Notes: generated from the letters alone by a model not told the origin. A stretch of DNA of 51,934 bases from Acetobacteraceae bacterium (GCA_003164135.1 PLSD01000137.1:1-51934); one strand, 5' to 3'; positions 1 through 9,712 are shown, counted from the first letter of the stretch. Numbers and translations: made by a program.

Positions 1-3000
1 TTGCCGCCCAGCGGCTGCTGGGTAACGAGCGAGTACGGCCCGATCGAGCGTGCATGGATCTTGTCGTCGACAAGGTGATGCAGCTTGAGCATGTACATGT
101 AACCCACGGTCACCTTGCGCTCGAACGGCTCGCCGGTGCGGCCATCGACCAGCACTGTCTGCCCCGAGATATCCATGCCGGCCTTCGCCAGCATGTCCTC
201 GATGTCGGGGATACGCGCACCGTCGAACACCGGCGTTGCGATCGGGATGCCCTTCTTCAGGTTACCGCACAGCTCGACCACTTCCGCGTCGTCCATCCCG
301 GCGATCTGCTCGTTGTAGATCGTCTCGCCGTAGATGTCCTTCAGCAGGTCCAGCAGCTCCAGCTTGGCCTCGCCGGTGCGGCGGTATTCTTCCACCGCGA
401 CGCCAACCTGCTTGCCCAGGTTCGCGCAAGCCCAGCCCAGATGCACTTCGAGGATCTGCCCCACGTTCATACGCGACGGCACGCCCAGCGGGTTCAGCAC
501 GAGGTCAACCGGCGTACCATCGGGCAGGAACGGCATGTCCTCCACGGGCACAACCCGCGAGACCACACCCTTGTTGCCATGGCGTCCGGCCATCTTGTCG
601 CCCGGCTGCAGCTTGCGCTTCACCGCGACGAACACTTTGACCATCTTCATCACGCCGGGCAGCAGCTCATCGCCGCGCTGCAGTTTCTCGACCTTGCTCT
701 CAAAGCGGTCCTGCAGGCGTTTCACCGCCGAGTCGAACTCGCGCTTGAGGATTTCGATCGAAGCCATCACGGCATCGTCCTGCACCACCACATTGCGCCA
801 GGCGCCACGCGGATGCTCGGCCAACACCTCGGAGGTAATTTCCGTACCCGCCTTGATGCCCTTGAAACCGGACCCGGCAACCTGGCCAAGCAGCGTCTCG
901 CGCAAACGATTAAGGAACGAACGCTCCTGAATCGCCCGCTCGTCATCACGGTCTTTCGCCAGACGTTCAATTTCCGCACGCTCAATTGCCAGCGCGCGTT
1001 CGTCCTTATCGACGCCGCGGCGGTTAAACACCCGCACGTCAACAATGGTACCAGCCACGCCCGGCGGCAGCTTCAGCGACGTATCACGGACGTCAGAAGC
1101 CTTTTCGCCAAAGATGGCGCGCAGCAGCTTCTCTTCCGGCGTCATCGGGCTCTCGCCCTTCGGCGTCACCTTACCCACCAGAATGTCGCCCGGGTTCACC
1201 TCGGCGCCGATATACACAATGCCGGCTTCGTCGAGGTTGCGCAGGGCTTCCTCACCGACGTTGGGAATATCACGGGTGATTTCCTCCTGGCCGAGCTTGG
1301 TGTCACGCGCCATGACCTCGAACTCCTCGATATGGATCGAGGTGAACACGTCATCCCGGGCAATCCGCTCGGAAATCAGGATGGAGTCTTCGAAGTTGTA
1401 ACCGTTCCACGGCATAAACGCGCACAGCGCGTTGCGCCCCAGCGCCAACTCACCCAGCTCGGTCGACGGGCCGTCGGCGATGATATCACCCTCGGCCACG
1501 CGGTCACCCACCTTCACCAGCGGACGCTGGTTGATGCAGGTGCTCTGGTTGGAGCGCATGTACTTACGCAGGCGGTAAATATCCACGCCCTTGGTCGAGC
1601 CATCCTCGGCCGTCGCCCGCACCACGATGCGCGCGCCGTCGATCTGGTCGATAATGCCGGCGCGCTTGGCGACAATGGTCGCACCGGAGTCGCGCGCCAC
1701 GGCGGCTTCCATGCCGGTACCCACCAGCGGCGCATCGGACTGGATCAGCGGCACCGCCTGGCGCTGCATGTTTGAGCCCATCAGCGCGCGGTTGGCGTCA
1801 TCGTTTTCCAGGAACGGGATCAGCGCCGCGGCAACCGAAACCAGCTGCTTGGGCGACACGTCGATCGCGGTCACTTCTTCCGGCTTGACCAAAAGGAAGT
1901 CGCCGTTGCGGCGCACGGACACGAGGTCGGCGGTGAACCGCCCGGTTGCATCCTTCTTCGCGTCGGCCTGCGCCACCGTCAGGCGCTCTTCTTCCATCGC
2001 GGAGAGGTACTTCCACGAAGGCTGCACCACACCATCGACCACCAACTGATACGGGGTCTCGATGAAGCCGTACTTGTTCACCTTGGCATAGGTGGCGAGC
2101 GAGTTGATCAGACCAATGTTCGGTCCTTCCGGCGTCTCAATCGGACAAATCCGCCCGTAATGCGTCGGATGCACGTCACGCACCTCGAACCCGGCGCGCT
2201 CACGCGTCAGACCGCCTGGCCCGAGCGCGGAAAGGCGGCGCTTATGCGTCACTTCCGAAAGCGGGTTGGTCTGATCCATGAACTGCGACAGCTGCGAGGA
2301 GCCAAAGAACTCACGCACGGCAGCAGCAGCCGGCTTCGCGTTGATCAAATCATGCGGCATCACGCTGTCGATATCGACCGAACCCATGCGCTCACGGATC
2401 GCCCGCTCCATGCGGAGCAGACCCACGCGGTACTGGTTCTCCATCAGCTCACCGACCGAACGCACCCGGCGGTTGCCGAGGTTGTCGATGTCGTCGATGG
2501 CGCCACGGCCATCCTTCAGCTCGCACATGATCTTCACGGTGCGCAGAATGTCTTCCTTGCGCAGCGTGCGCACGGTGTCCTCGGCTTCCAGGCCAAGGCG
2601 CATGTTCATCTTCACGCGGCCCACGGCAGACAGGTCGTAGCGGTCGGTGTCGAAGAACAAGCCGCGGAACAGCGCCTCGGCCGTCTCGGAGGTCGGCGGC
2701 TCGCCGGGGCGCATCACGCGGTAGATGTCGATCAGCGCGTCTTCACGGTTGCTGTTCTTGTCCACGGCCAGGGTGTTGCGAATCCACGGGCCATTGCCCT
2801 GGTCAACCGCCAGGGTCGGCAGCTCGTCGATGCCCTTTTCTTCCAGCAGCAGCAGCTTCGCCTCGATCAGCTCCTCACCGGCCTCGGCAAAAATCTCGCC
2901 GGTCTCCGGGTCGTACATGTCAACCGCAATAAACCGGCCAAGCAGGTCGTTGCGCGCCACCAGCACGCGGCTGGTCTTCTCGGCGATCTTCTTGACCACG

Positions 3001-3938
3001 CGCGCGGTCAGCTTCTCGTCGTTCTTGGCCACCACTTCGCCGGTATCGGCATCCACCAGGTCTTCAATGAGCTTCTGGTTACGGAAGGCTTCCGCCTCGA
3101 ACGGGCGGGCCCACTGGCCCTTGGTGCAGGTGAACAGCACCTGGCCGTAAAACGCGCCGAGAATTTCCTCGGCGTCCATGCCTTTGATTTCGCTGATCTC
3201 CAGCGTCTCGCCCTTGGCCGCACGCGCCGCGCGCAGCGCCTCGGTGGCGACACTGGGGAGCGCATACAGCAGCGTCGTAATGGGGAGCTTCCGCTTACGG
3301 TCGATGCGCACGTATACGATATCCTTGGCGTCGAACTCGAAATCGAGCCAGGAGCCGCGATACGGGATCACCCGCGCGGTGAACAGATATTTGCCCGAGG
3401 AATGCGTCTTGCCGCGGTCATGGTCAAAGAACACGCCAGGGCTGCGGTGCATCTGCGACACAATCACGCGCTCGGTGCCGTTGACCACGAAGGTGCCGTT
3501 ATCGGTCATCAGCGGCATGTCGCCCATGTAAACGGGCTGCTCTTTAATATCTCGGATCGACTTGGCACCGGTATCCTCGTCCAGATCCCACACGATCAAA
3601 CGGAGAATCACCTTCAGCGGGGCGGCATAGGTCATGCCGCGCTGAATGCACTCCTCAACGTCGTATTTCGGCTCTTCCAGCTCGTAATGCACGAACTCCA
3701 GGCGGCCGCGGCCAGCAAAATCGTCAATCGGGAACACCGATTTGAACACTTCCTGAATACCCGAATGCGTCCGCGCATCCGCCTTCACATGCATTTGCAG
3801 GAAGCTGTCATAGCTCGCGCGCTGCACATCAATCAGGTTTGGCATGGGTGCCACTTCAGGGATTCGCCCAAAGCTCTTACGAATGCGCTTCCGGCCGGTG
3901 AAAGACCCTTTACCCAGACCACCAGTAATCGCGTTCAT
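1..3938 (-). CDS. rpoB: DNA-directed RNA polymerase subunit beta (3' end beyond window)
   Basis: This is the beta subunit of RNA polymerase, part of the catalytic core. The reading frame gives 1312 residues and leaves the window at position 1 still open, so the C-terminus is missing. It starts [20 protein letters not shown] at an ATG (3936-3938) preceded by a [13 protein letters not shown] ribosome binding site. The rifampicin pocket is readable at about residues 545-575 ([17 protein letters not shown], then [13 protein letters not shown]). The residues equivalent to E. coli Q513, D516, H526 and S531 are all wild type, so rifampicin sensitivity would be expected. It follows rplL after a strong hairpin, the usual place for partial termination between ribosomal protein and polymerase genes. 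rpoC should follow outside the window. Identification is certain. Confidence 0.98.
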   Translation of the reverse strand, partial: MNAITGGLGKGSFTGRKRIRKSFGRIPEVAPMPNLIDVQRASYDSFLQMHVKADARTHSGIQEVFKSVFPIDDFAGRGRLEFVHYELEEPKYDVEECIQRGMTYAAPLKVILRLIVWDLDEDTGAKSIRDIKEQPVYMGDMPLMTDNGTFVVNGTERVIVSQMHRSPGVFFDHDRGKTHSSGKYLFTARVIPYRGSWLDFEFDAKDIVYVRIDRKRKLPITTLLYALPSVATEALRAARAAKGETLEISEIKGMDAEEILGAFYGQVLFTCTKGQWARPFEAEAFRNQKLIEDLVDADTGEVVAKNDEKLTARVVKKIAEKTSRVLVARNDLLGRFIAVDMYDPETGEIFAEAGEELIEAKLLLLEEKGIDELPTLAVDQGNGPWIRNTLAVDKNSNREDALIDIYRVMRPGEPPTSETAEALFRGLFFDTDRYDLSAVGRVKMNMRLGLEAEDTVRTLRKEDILRTVKIMCELKDGRGAIDDIDNLGNRRVRSVGELMENQYRVGLLRMERAIRERMGSVDIDSVMPHDLINAKPAAAAVREFFGSSQLSQFMDQTNPLSEVTHKRRLSALGPGGLTRERAGFEVRDVHPTHYGRICPIETPEGPNIGLINSLATYAKVNKYGFIETPYQLVVDGVVQPSWKYLSAMEEERLTVAQADAKKDATGRFTADLVSVRRNGDFLLVKPEEVTAIDVSPKQLVSVAAALIPFLENDDANRALMGSNMQRQAVPLIQSDAPLVGTGMEAAVARDSGATIVAKRAGIIDQIDGARIVVRATAEDGSTKGVDIYRLRKYMRSNQSTCINQRPLVKVGDRVAEGDIIADGPSTELGELALGRNALCAFMPWNGYNFEDSILISERIARDDVFTSIHIEEFEVMARDTKLGQEEITRDIPNVGEEALRNLDEAGIVYIGAEVNPGDILVGKVTPKGESPMTPEEKLLRAIFGEKASDVRDTSLKLPPGVAGTIVDVRVFNRRGVDKDERALAIERAEIERLAKDRDDERAIQERSFLNRLRETLLGQVAGSGFKGIKAGTEITSEVLAEHPRGAWRNVVVQDDAVMASIEILKREFDSAVKRLQDRFESKVEKLQRGDELLPGVMKMVKVFVAVKRKLQPGDKMAGRHGNKGVVSRVVPVEDMPFLPDGTPVDLVLNPLGVPSRMNVGQILEVHLGWACANLGKQVGVAVEEYRRTGEAKLELLDLLKDIYGETIYNEQIAGMDDAEVVELCGNLKKGIPIATPVFDGARIPDIEDMLAKAGMDISGQTVLVDGRTGEPFERKVTVGYMYMLKLHHLVDDKIHARSIGPYSLVTQQPLGG

Positions 3939-3975
3939 CGTACTCACCCTCGCTTTTAAATTTTAGCTCAGTCTT

Positions 3976-4019
3976 ACAAAAACAGGCGGCAGGCGATCAC
4001 CGTACGGTAATCGCCTGCC
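3976..4019 (-). terminator. rplL-rpoB intergenic hairpin, probable attenuator
   Basis: On the minus strand the rplL-rpoB gap holds a near-perfect hairpin. The arms ggcaggcgat (3988-3997) and atcgcctgcc (4010-4019) pair exactly, and the inner 10 bases accgtacggt are themselves palindromic. A T5 run follows after about six bases (3976-3980 region read as gtttttgt). This looks like a leaky intrinsic terminator or processing site that lowers rpoBC expression relative to rplJL, as known in E. coli. The structure is seen directly; the role is inferred from the family. Confidence 0.7.
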
Positions 4020-4069
4020 CTTTAGGCATATGGCCGCCGTGGCCAGTGGCCACGGCGGTGAATAGGGAA

Positions 4070-4447
4070 TTACTTGACTTCGACAGTCGCGCCATTCTCT
4101 TCCAGTGTCTTCTTAATCGCGGCAGCCTCGTCCTTCGTCGCGTTTTCCTTGACGGTCTTCGGGGCGCCCTCAACCAGATCCTTCGCTTCCTTCAGGCCGA
4201 GACCCGTGATGGTGCGAATTTCCTTGATGACGTTGATCTTCTTGTCGCCAGCGGCGGCCAGGATCACGGTGAACTCGGTCTGTTCCTCGACGGGAGCAGC
4301 GGCAGCGCCGGCCGGGCCAGCAGCAGCCACAGCCACAGGAGCGGCAGCGGAAACGCCCCACTTCTCTTCGAGCAGCTTGGAAAGTTCAGCGGCTTCCAGA
4401 ACGGTCAGCGCCGACAGTTCGTCAACGAGTTTGCTAAGGTCGGTCAT
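4070..4447 (-). CDS. rplL: 50S ribosomal protein L7/L12
   Basis: This 125-residue protein forms the flexible stalk of the 50S subunit, which binds translation factors and is held to the ribosome by L10. It has the standard layout: an N-terminal dimerisation helix ([20 protein letters not shown]), an Ala/Pro/Gly-rich hinge at about residues 33-53, and a C-terminal factor-binding domain with [20 protein letters not shown]. Length matches the family. It lies about 90 bases after rplJ and about 130 bases before rpoB, with an attenuator-like hairpin in the latter gap. Identification is certain. Confidence 0.98.
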   Translation of the reverse strand: MTDLSKLVDELSALTVLEAAELSKLLEEKWGVSAAAPVAVAAAGPAGAAAAPVEEQTEFTVILAAAGDKKINVIKEIRTITGLGLKEAKDLVEGAPKTVKENATKDEAAAIKKTLEENGATVEVK

Positions 4448-4539
4448 AATAAATGTCTTTCGTTAAGTAGGCTTTGATAGGTTCACTGCAAGGCCGCACC
4501 ACGCGACCCCACGAATTACGACAAGATTTCGAAGTGCCT

Positions 4540-5064
4540 TCAGGCCGCCTCGCTCTTGTTGGCATCGGCATACGCCGCAAAAACCCGTGCAAGCTGTCCG
4601 GCCGGCGCCTGAAGCACGCCTGCGATCCTGGTTGCGGGAGCATTGAGCAGCCCCAGCAGCTTGGCACGCAGCGCATCCAGCGACGGCAGTTCGGCAAGCG
4701 CCTTAACACCAGCTACATCAAGCAACTGGGTGCCAAGCGCACCACCAACCAGAACAAACTTGTCATTGGTCTTGGCGAAGTCGACAGCGGCTTTCGCCAC
4801 GGCTACCGGGTCTTTCGACCAGGAAATCGCGGTAGGCCCCTTAAGCAGGGGCGCCAGGCCGTCAAACCGGGTTCCATCAAGAGCAAGCAAAGCCAGACGA
4901 TTCTTCGCAACCTTGAAGCTCGCTCCCGCCGCCCGCATCTTACGGCGCAGATCCGTGACATCGGCAACCGTCATGCCCGCATTACGCGTCACAACAACCA
5001 TCGAGGTCTCGGCAAACACCGCAGACAACTCAGCGACGAATTCACGCTTCTCTATGCGATCCAC
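4540..5064 (-). CDS. rplJ: 50S ribosomal protein L10
   Basis: L10 anchors the L7/L12 dimers to 23S rRNA and represses its own operon by binding the mRNA leader. I chose a GTG start at 5062-5064, which gives [20 protein letters not shown], the usual N-terminus of alphaproteobacterial L10 (174 aa). A GGAG lies six bases upstream. An ATG ten codons further upstream (5092-5094) is in frame, but it would add a non-conserved extension and has no good ribosome binding site. The core [20 protein letters not shown] and the C-terminal L12-binding helix are present. It is followed by rplL. Identity is certain; the start is likely. Confidence 0.96.
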   Translation of the reverse strand: MDRIEKREFVAELSAVFAETSMVVVTRNAGMTVADVTDLRRKMRAAGASFKVAKNRLALLALDGTRFDGLAPLLKGPTAISWSKDPVAVAKAAVDFAKTNDKFVLVGGALGTQLLDVAGVKALAELPSLDALRAKLLGLLNAPATRIAGVLQAPAGQLARVFAAYADANKSEAA

Positions 5065-5116
5065 ATCCGTCTCCAACTTGCGGTAACGCACCACTGATGC
5101 GCCACCAGGTTACCCA

Positions 5117-5207
5117 AGGTGCCAAAGGACCATCCCCTGACACCAATCGCCTGTCCTATTCATCAGAACCACCAAAACCTCTGCTTTACGCAAAGTCTCT
5201 GGCACCT
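5117..5207 (-). promoter_or_regulatory. rplJ mRNA leader, likely L10 autoregulatory structure
   Basis: The 304-base gap between rplA and rplJ has no plausible gene but is rich in inverted repeats. The clearest is a perfect 8-bp long-range stem, aggtgcca (5117-5124) with tggcacct (5200-5207), closing a region of about 75 bases with a further aggac/gtcct pairing inside. L10-L12 complexes bind such a leader in other bacteria. Position and structure fit, but I cannot confirm the kink-turn consensus by eye. Confidence 0.5.
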
Positions 5208-5332
5208 CGTCTACCACTTGCGGGATCACTCCCATCAAACCTCACGGTACAGGCGGTCTCGGACAGGTATCGGCGGGGTTGCCCCCGCCTGCCCATGGCA
5301 GCCTAAGCCGCCATGAATTTCGTCATTCCTTT

Positions 5333-5362
5333 GCGCGTGGCCGCCCAAACAGCCCCACGCGC
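5333..5362 (-). other. Stem-loop just after rplA
   Basis: An 8-bp perfect stem, gcgcgtgg (5333-5340) with ccacgcgc (5355-5362), lies a few bases after the rplA stop on the minus strand. No T-run follows, so it is more likely an mRNA processing or stability element than an intrinsic terminator. A second G+C-rich hairpin (ggcgggg/ccccgcc type, about 5272-5289) lies downstream. Confidence 0.45.
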
Positions 5363-5368
5363 ATCAGA

Positions 5369-6061
5369 TTAAGCCGTAACGCTCGCCACATCCACGCGGA
5401 TGCCCGGCCCCATCGTCGAGCTCATCGCAACCTTCTGCAGATAAGTACCCTTGGCACCGGTCGGCTTGGCTTTCTGCACCGCGTCAATCAGCGCCTTCGC
5501 GTTCTCAACCAGGCTCGCATCGTCGAAGCTCGCCTTGCCGATACCAGCATGGATGATACCAGCCTTCTCGGCGCGGAACTCAACCTGACCCGACTTGGCC
5601 GCCGTAACGGCGCCCTTAACGTCCATGGTCACAGTACCCAGCTTCGGGTTCGGCATCAGACCGCGCGGGCCTAAAATTTTGCCCAAACGGCCAACCAGCG
5701 CCATCATGTCCGGGGTCGCGATGCAACGGTCGAAAGCGATTTCGCCGGCCTGCACCTTTTCCGCCAGATCTTCAGCGCCAACCACATCGGCGCCAGCGGC
5801 CAGAGCTTCATCAGCCTTGGCGCCACGGGCGAACACGCCCACGCGCAGCACCTTGCCGGTGCCGTTGGGGAGCGAGATCAGACCACGGACCATCTGGTCG
5901 GCGTGACGCGGATCAATGCCCAGGTTCAGGGAAATTTCGATGGTCTCATCGAACTTCGCCTTGGCATTCGCCTTGGCCAGGGCCACGGCCTCGGTCAGGG
6001 CATAGTTCTTGTTGCGGTCAACAAGGGCGAGAGCCGCCGTGAGGCGTTTGTTATGTGCCAT
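5369..6061 (-). CDS. rplA: 50S ribosomal protein L1
   Basis: L1 forms the mobile L1 stalk that helps move tRNA out of the E site. The protein has 230 residues, the normal bacterial length. It carries the family signature near the middle ([20 protein letters not shown]) and the conserved C-terminal [20 protein letters not shown]. It begins four bases after rplK on the minus strand, the usual L11 operon pairing. In other bacteria L1 represses the rplKA mRNA. Identification is certain. Confidence 0.98.
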   Translation of the reverse strand: MAHNKRLTAALALVDRNKNYALTEAVALAKANAKAKFDETIEISLNLGIDPRHADQMVRGLISLPNGTGKVLRVGVFARGAKADEALAAGADVVGAEDLAEKVQAGEIAFDRCIATPDMMALVGRLGKILGPRGLMPNPKLGTVTMDVKGAVTAAKSGQVEFRAEKAGIIHAGIGKASFDDASLVENAKALIDAVQKAKPTGAKGTYLQKVAMSSTMGPGIRVDVASVTA

Positions 6062-6065
6062 TGGT

Positions 6066-6500
6066 TCAGCCCTCCACCACGGTCACGCCCATGGAGCGCG
6101 CCGAGCCAATCAACATCCGCACCGCGCCATCAACATCGTTGGCGTTCATGTGGATCATTTTCTTTTCCGCGATTTCGCGCAGCTGCGACATCGTCACCTT
6201 ACCGACAGCAGCGCCCTTACCCGGCGTGGTCGTGCCCTTGGTGATGCCCGCTGCCTTCTTCAGGAAGTAGGTGTTCGGCGGGGTCTTCATGATGAAGTTG
6301 AACGTACGGTCGCCGAAAGCGGTAATAACCACCGGAACAGGCATACCGGGCTCAAGCCCCTGCGTCGCCGCGTTGAATTCTTTCACGAACTGCATGATGT
6401 TCAAACCACGCTGGCCAAGCGCCGGGCCCACTGGTGGGGACGGGTTAGCCTTGCCTGCAGGGATCTGCAGCTTGATATAGCCGACAATCTTCTTTGCCAT
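6066..6500 (-). CDS. rplK: 50S ribosomal protein L11
   Basis: L11 binds the GTPase-associated region of 23S rRNA and takes part in factor binding and in RelA activation. The protein has 144 residues, with the conserved N-terminus [20 protein letters not shown] and [20 protein letters not shown], and the C-terminal RNA-binding domain containing [13 protein letters not shown]. An AAGGAG lies a few bases before the ATG (6498-6500). The usual upstream partners secE and nusG are missing: the next gene is a divergent pncA, so the rplKAJL-rpoB promoter must lie in 6501-6659. Identification is certain. Confidence 0.98.
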   Translation of the reverse strand: MAKKIVGYIKLQIPAGKANPSPPVGPALGQRGLNIMQFVKEFNAATQGLEPGMPVPVVITAFGDRTFNFIMKTPPNTYFLKKAAGITKGTTTPGKGAAVGKVTMSQLREIAEKKMIHMNANDVDGAVRMLIGSARSMGVTVVEG

Positions 6501-6659
6501 TTCTGGCTCCTTAATCCTTTGGCACGCGCCAATGGACCGTGGTACATCCGGCCTGACGAACCATCGCCAAACCTCCCACGTTCCTTGAGGGGCGGAGCCT
6601 TACAGTATTTTCCGCCACCCTGTCTATATGTCCTGCGGCAAATTGCTTATATCCCTGCC

Positions 6660-7277
6660 ATGCAAAACAATGCCGCCCTCCTGGTTATAGACGTCCAGAA
6701 CGATTTTTGCACCGGCGGCGCCCTCGCGGTACCGGATGGCGACGCCATCGTCCCCCTCATCAACCGCCTCGCGGCCAAATTCGCCACCGTGGTCATCACG
6801 CAGGACTGGCACCCGGCCAACCACATCTCCTTCGCCGCCAACCACCCCGGCCGCCAGCCGTTCGAGACCACATCGCTTCCCTACGGCGAGCAGGTACTCT
6901 GGCCCACCCATTGCGTCATGGCATCCCACGGCGCCGCCCTGCACCCCAACCTTACCATCCCGCACGCAAGCCTCATTCTCCGCAAGGGCCTGCACCGGCA
7001 GGTGGACAGCTACTCCGCCTTCCTGGAAGCCGACCGCACCACCAAAACCGGCCTCGACGGCTACCTCACCTCACGCGGCATCACCGCACTCTACCTCTGC
7101 GGCCTCGCCACCGACTATTGCGTCGCCTGGTCCGCCGAGGACGCCCGCACCTTCGGCTTCAAAACCACAGTCATTGAGGACGCCTGCCGCGCCATCGACC
7201 TCAACGGCTCCCTCGCCGCCGCATGGGCGCGCATGGGCGCCGCTGGCGCCGCCCGCGCCCACAGCGCCGCGCTGTAA
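6660..7277 (+). CDS. pncA: Nicotinamidase
   Basis: It hydrolyses nicotinamide to nicotinate in the NAD salvage pathway, in the cytoplasm. The frame is open far upstream, but the real start is the ATG at 6660, giving MQNNAALLVIDVQNDFCTGG and 205 aa, the usual length. Seen are the catalytic Asp (D11 in DVQNDF), the metal-binding DWHPANH motif, the catalytic Lys region (LRKGLHRQVDSYSAF) and the nucleophilic Cys in GLATDYCVAWSA. It is transcribed divergently from rplK and is followed 20 bases later by a glycosyltransferase gene. The enzyme also activates pyrazinamide in other bacteria. Confidence 0.93.
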   Translation: MQNNAALLVIDVQNDFCTGGALAVPDGDAIVPLINRLAAKFATVVITQDWHPANHISFAANHPGRQPFETTSLPYGEQVLWPTHCVMASHGAALHPNLTIPHASLILRKGLHRQVDSYSAFLEADRTTKTGLDGYLTSRGITALYLCGLATDYCVAWSAEDARTFGFKTTVIEDACRAIDLNGSLAAAWARMGAAGAARAHSAAL

Positions 7278-7297
7278 TCCGCGCACCGTCTATACAT

Positions 7298-8230
7298 ATG
7301 GAGATGCTCTTCACCCGCGACTTCACCGGCTTCTCCGGCGGGCACCTTAAATACTACGACTACCTGCAACACACCGCCGCCAGCGGCCTCGCCGCCCCGG
7401 TCCTGTACCAAACCCCCGGCTCCGCCGAGCTCCCCGGCAACCCGTTCAACCACTGCGGCATCCCGCAAATCCAAGCACTCCGCCCCTTCCCGGCCTATTT
7501 CCTCGCCGGCATGGACTGGTACCTGCTGGACGCCGCCGGCATCGCCCCCGGCAGCTCGCCCGTGGTCAACCTCATCCAGGGACTGCGCCACGCCGAACCC
7601 GGCACGAAGCTGTTCGCCTGCCTCTCCCGCCCCGCCCTACGCATCTGCGTCAGCCAGCAAGTCGCCGATGCCATCGCCCCGCACGCCAACGGCCCGGTCC
7701 ACGCCATCCCCAACGGCGTCGGCATCGGCCCGCCGCCCGCCTTGCGGCCCCTCTCGGACCCGCCGCGCATCCTCATCAGCGGCTTCAAAAACCCAGAAAT
7801 GGCCACCGGAATCGCCACCAGGCTACAGGGCCAACTACAGAACCAGGTCGAATTTGACCTGTTAACAACCATGCTCCCGCGCGAAGAATTCCTCGCCCGC
7901 CTGGGCGCCGCCAGCATCTGCATCCTGCTGCCCCTCCCCGCCGAAGGCTTCTTCCTGCCGCCGCTGGAAGCCATGGCCCTCGGCCGCGCCGTCGTCGTCC
8001 CCGACTGCATCGGCAACCGCGGCTTCTGCCTGCCCAACCAAACCTGCCTGATGCCGGAATACACCGCCGAAGCCCTGGCCGCCGCCGCGCTGGCCCTCGC
8101 CCGCAACCCAGCCCAACAAGCCAGAATCACCGAGGCCGGACTGCAAATGGCCGCCAGCCACACCCTCGCGCGCGAACGCGCCGCCTACACCGCGCTACTG
8201 CGCCACTTTCTCAACGACAACCCCGCATGA
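7298..8230 (+). CDS. Glycosyltransferase, GT-B fold (family 4-like)
   Basis: This 310-aa protein (start MEMLFTRDFTGFSGGH) looks like a retaining GT-B sugar transferase. The C-terminal half has the family's donor-binding layout: a beta strand followed by GFKNPEMATGIATRLQ, then the acidic EGFFLPPLEAMALGRAVVVP motif at about residues 215-235, which resembles the E-x7-E signature. An N-terminal GGHLKYYDYL loop fits the glycine-rich acceptor loop. There is no signal peptide or membrane segment, so it is presumably cytoplasmic or peripheral. Donor and acceptor cannot be told. Its stop overlaps a second ATG (ATGA) whose ORF was cut short by a repeat element. Confidence 0.75.
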   Translation: MEMLFTRDFTGFSGGHLKYYDYLQHTAASGLAAPVLYQTPGSAELPGNPFNHCGIPQIQALRPFPAYFLAGMDWYLLDAAGIAPGSSPVVNLIQGLRHAEPGTKLFACLSRPALRICVSQQVADAIAPHANGPVHAIPNGVGIGPPPALRPLSDPPRILISGFKNPEMATGIATRLQGQLQNQVEFDLLTTMLPREEFLARLGAASICILLPLPAEGFFLPPLEAMALGRAVVVPDCIGNRGFCLPNQTCLMPEYTAEALAAAALALARNPAQQARITEAGLQMAASHTLARERAAYTALLRHFLNDNPA

Positions 8231-8337
8231 CCACCGCCCTGGCAGAACCGCTAACAAAAATCGTCCCGTTCTACGCCATCGTCCGCCACCCTGCGCGAGC
8301 AGGCATAAGCCCGTGGATGTTGGGCATTTGGGGGTAA
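8227..8337 (+). pseudogene. Truncated ORF coupled to the glycosyltransferase
   Basis: An ATG overlapping the glycosyltransferase stop (ATGA) opens a frame MTTALAEPLTKIVPFYAIVR and so on, 36 codons long. From about codon 25 the sequence is that of the structured repeat at 8297-8420, which supplies the stop. The 4-base overlap suggests that a downstream operon gene once started here and lost its body to repeat/IS insertion or deletion. The remaining about 23 native residues are too few to name the gene. Confidence 0.4.
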
Positions 8338-8420
8338 GTAAGGCCAGGGGGCGCCGCCCCTTGTATCCCCGCGAAGGGCCGCGCCCTTCGAACGCATAAG
8401 TAAAGGGTTATGAAAGAGGG
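8297..8420 (+). repeat. Two-hairpin intergenic repeat, copy A
   Basis: The copy begins gagcaggcata, passes through TGTTGGGC..TTGGGGGTAAGTA and ends gggttatgaaagaggg. It contains two hairpins: caggggg-c with gccccttg (8345-8352 / 8356-8363), and cgaagggc with gcccttcg (8372-8379 / 8383-8390). The same architecture recurs at 12717-12838 with different stem sequences that still pair. The IS630 remnant starts right after it. It resembles the short structured repeats scattered through Acetobacteraceae genomes (recollection, not searched). Confidence 0.75.
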
Positions 8421-8991
8421 CGCCCCCTAGAGTCTCTTTCACCTAATTTGAGGCATACCCTGAGTTTCTGAGGTAGCTTGCGCACTCGTCTGACTTGAAC
8501 TCATTGAGCAATGTTCCGATGCGTTTCCAGGTTGCCTCGACGGTGCGCTCGACGGCCTTGCGGAGCAGGGTTTTGAGTTTGGCGGAGACTTGTTCGATGG
8601 GGTTCAGGTCTGGGCTGTAGGGCAGCAGAAACAGGCGCTTGGCGCCGACCTCGCGTAGAGCTTTGCGGACTGCCGGGCTTTTATGACTGCCGAGATTGTC
8701 CATGATGACGATGCCGCGCTCGCCAAGCTCAATCACCAGGGCTCGCATCGTCAAATCCCGCTCCTGCGCAAGCCGGCCAAGTATCCAGTCACGATGTGGC
8801 GCCAGAGACCGAGGCTGCTGGCGGCCCTGCGGCTTGGCCGCCGCACTGCCCGTCTGGCGCAGCCGTTGCGACCACTTCACCGCACTCGCAACGCTCAGGG
8901 AAAACAGCGCCGCCACCTCGCGGCATGAACGGCCAGATAATACCGCCGCCGCAACCCGTTCCCTCAGATCATCCGAATAAGCTCGACCCAT
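8421..8991 (-). mobile_element. IS630-type transposase remnant, copy 1 (internal deletion)
   Basis: On the minus strand the frame from ATG 8989-8991 to 8443 reads MGRAYSDDLRERVAAAVLSG, the N-terminal helix-turn-helix of an IS630-family transposase, and ends in the family C-terminus (YSPDLNPIEQVSAKLKTLLR ... SGYASN). The middle is missing: RALVIELGERGI joins directly to VIMDNLGSHKSP, so about a hundred residues with the first catalytic Asp and surrounding core are gone. Only the second Asp (IMDNLGSH) and the Glu region (NPIEQ) remain. The product cannot be an active DDE transposase. Upstream it is fused without terminal repeat to an IS1595 remnant. The same deletion occurs in copy 2 (12839-13230). 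Confidence 0.85.
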
Positions 8992-9712
8992 CCCGTCCAC
9001 AAACTGCTTCGCGCTACGCCGAACCGACAAATGCTTGAATTCAGACATCCCGACATAAGAAGAGTGTTCGTCCGTGCAGAGGGGTGGCACCGGGCTTCAA
9101 CTTCCGCTTCACATGCCCCTGAATGACCGCCGTACTGGTCCCGCTGATGACCGCAGCAGCAAGGCGTCCACCGCGCTCACGCAGACCCAGGATCGCCGTC
9201 TTGCCTACGGTGCCACCCCCAGCCCGTAATTTCTTGCTTTCGTGCTTATTGGTTTCCTTTCCACCGACATAAACCTCACCGGCTTCCACGATGCCGCCAA
9301 GGAAATCATCGTCGTCATCGGATTTATTGCTACAAGCCTCGCGGATGCGCTGCAACAGGAACCAAGCAGATTTCTGAGTAATTCCAATCTGTTGTGCCAG
9401 TTGCAGAGATGAGATGCCTTTGCGCTCGGTATTGATGAGATACATGGCGCAGAGCCATTTATCGAGCGGGATGTGAGATCGCTCGAAGATGGTGCCGGTT
9501 CTGACGGTAAAATCGAGCTTGCAGGCAAGGCAGCGATAGTATCCCTCGACTTTCCGAGTCTGGATACGGGTTTTTGCGTGGCATTTTGGGCACGTAGGTT
9601 CGCCCTTCCAGCGCACAGACTCGATATGGAGGCGCGCTGCCCGCTCATCTGGGAAGCGTTTCAGGAGTTCATAGAGGCTAATAGTCGTTTTTATACCGAC
9701 TCTATAGCACAA
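8992..9712 (-). pseudogene. IS1595-type (ISXO2-like) transposase, frameshifted and truncated
   Basis: On the minus strand from 9712 the frame encodes a zinc ribbon (CPKCHAKTRIQTRK, then CLACKLDF) and the start of an ISXO2-like DDE domain (IVEAGEVYVGGKETNKHESK). At about 9078-9085 the frame breaks after KLKPGATPLH. The continuation, TDEHSSYVGMSEFKHLSVRR, is in another frame, which fits loss of two bases. The gene then ends abruptly at SAKQFVDG, where it joins the IS630 remnant at 8991. The C-terminal catalytic part is missing, so the element is dead. Confidence 0.85.

Noticed and set aside
54..3959. Long open frames on the plus strand (54-1775, 2160-3959)
   Set aside because: They are antisense to rpoB, whose conserved protein is unmistakable; the frames are a by-product of G+C-rich codon usage, and their translations are low-complexity His/Arg/Ala-rich.
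8303..8428. CRISPR array or riboswitch in the repeat/hairpin region
   Set aside because: Only two dispersed copies, no direct-repeat/spacer periodicity, and position after genes rather than in leaders.
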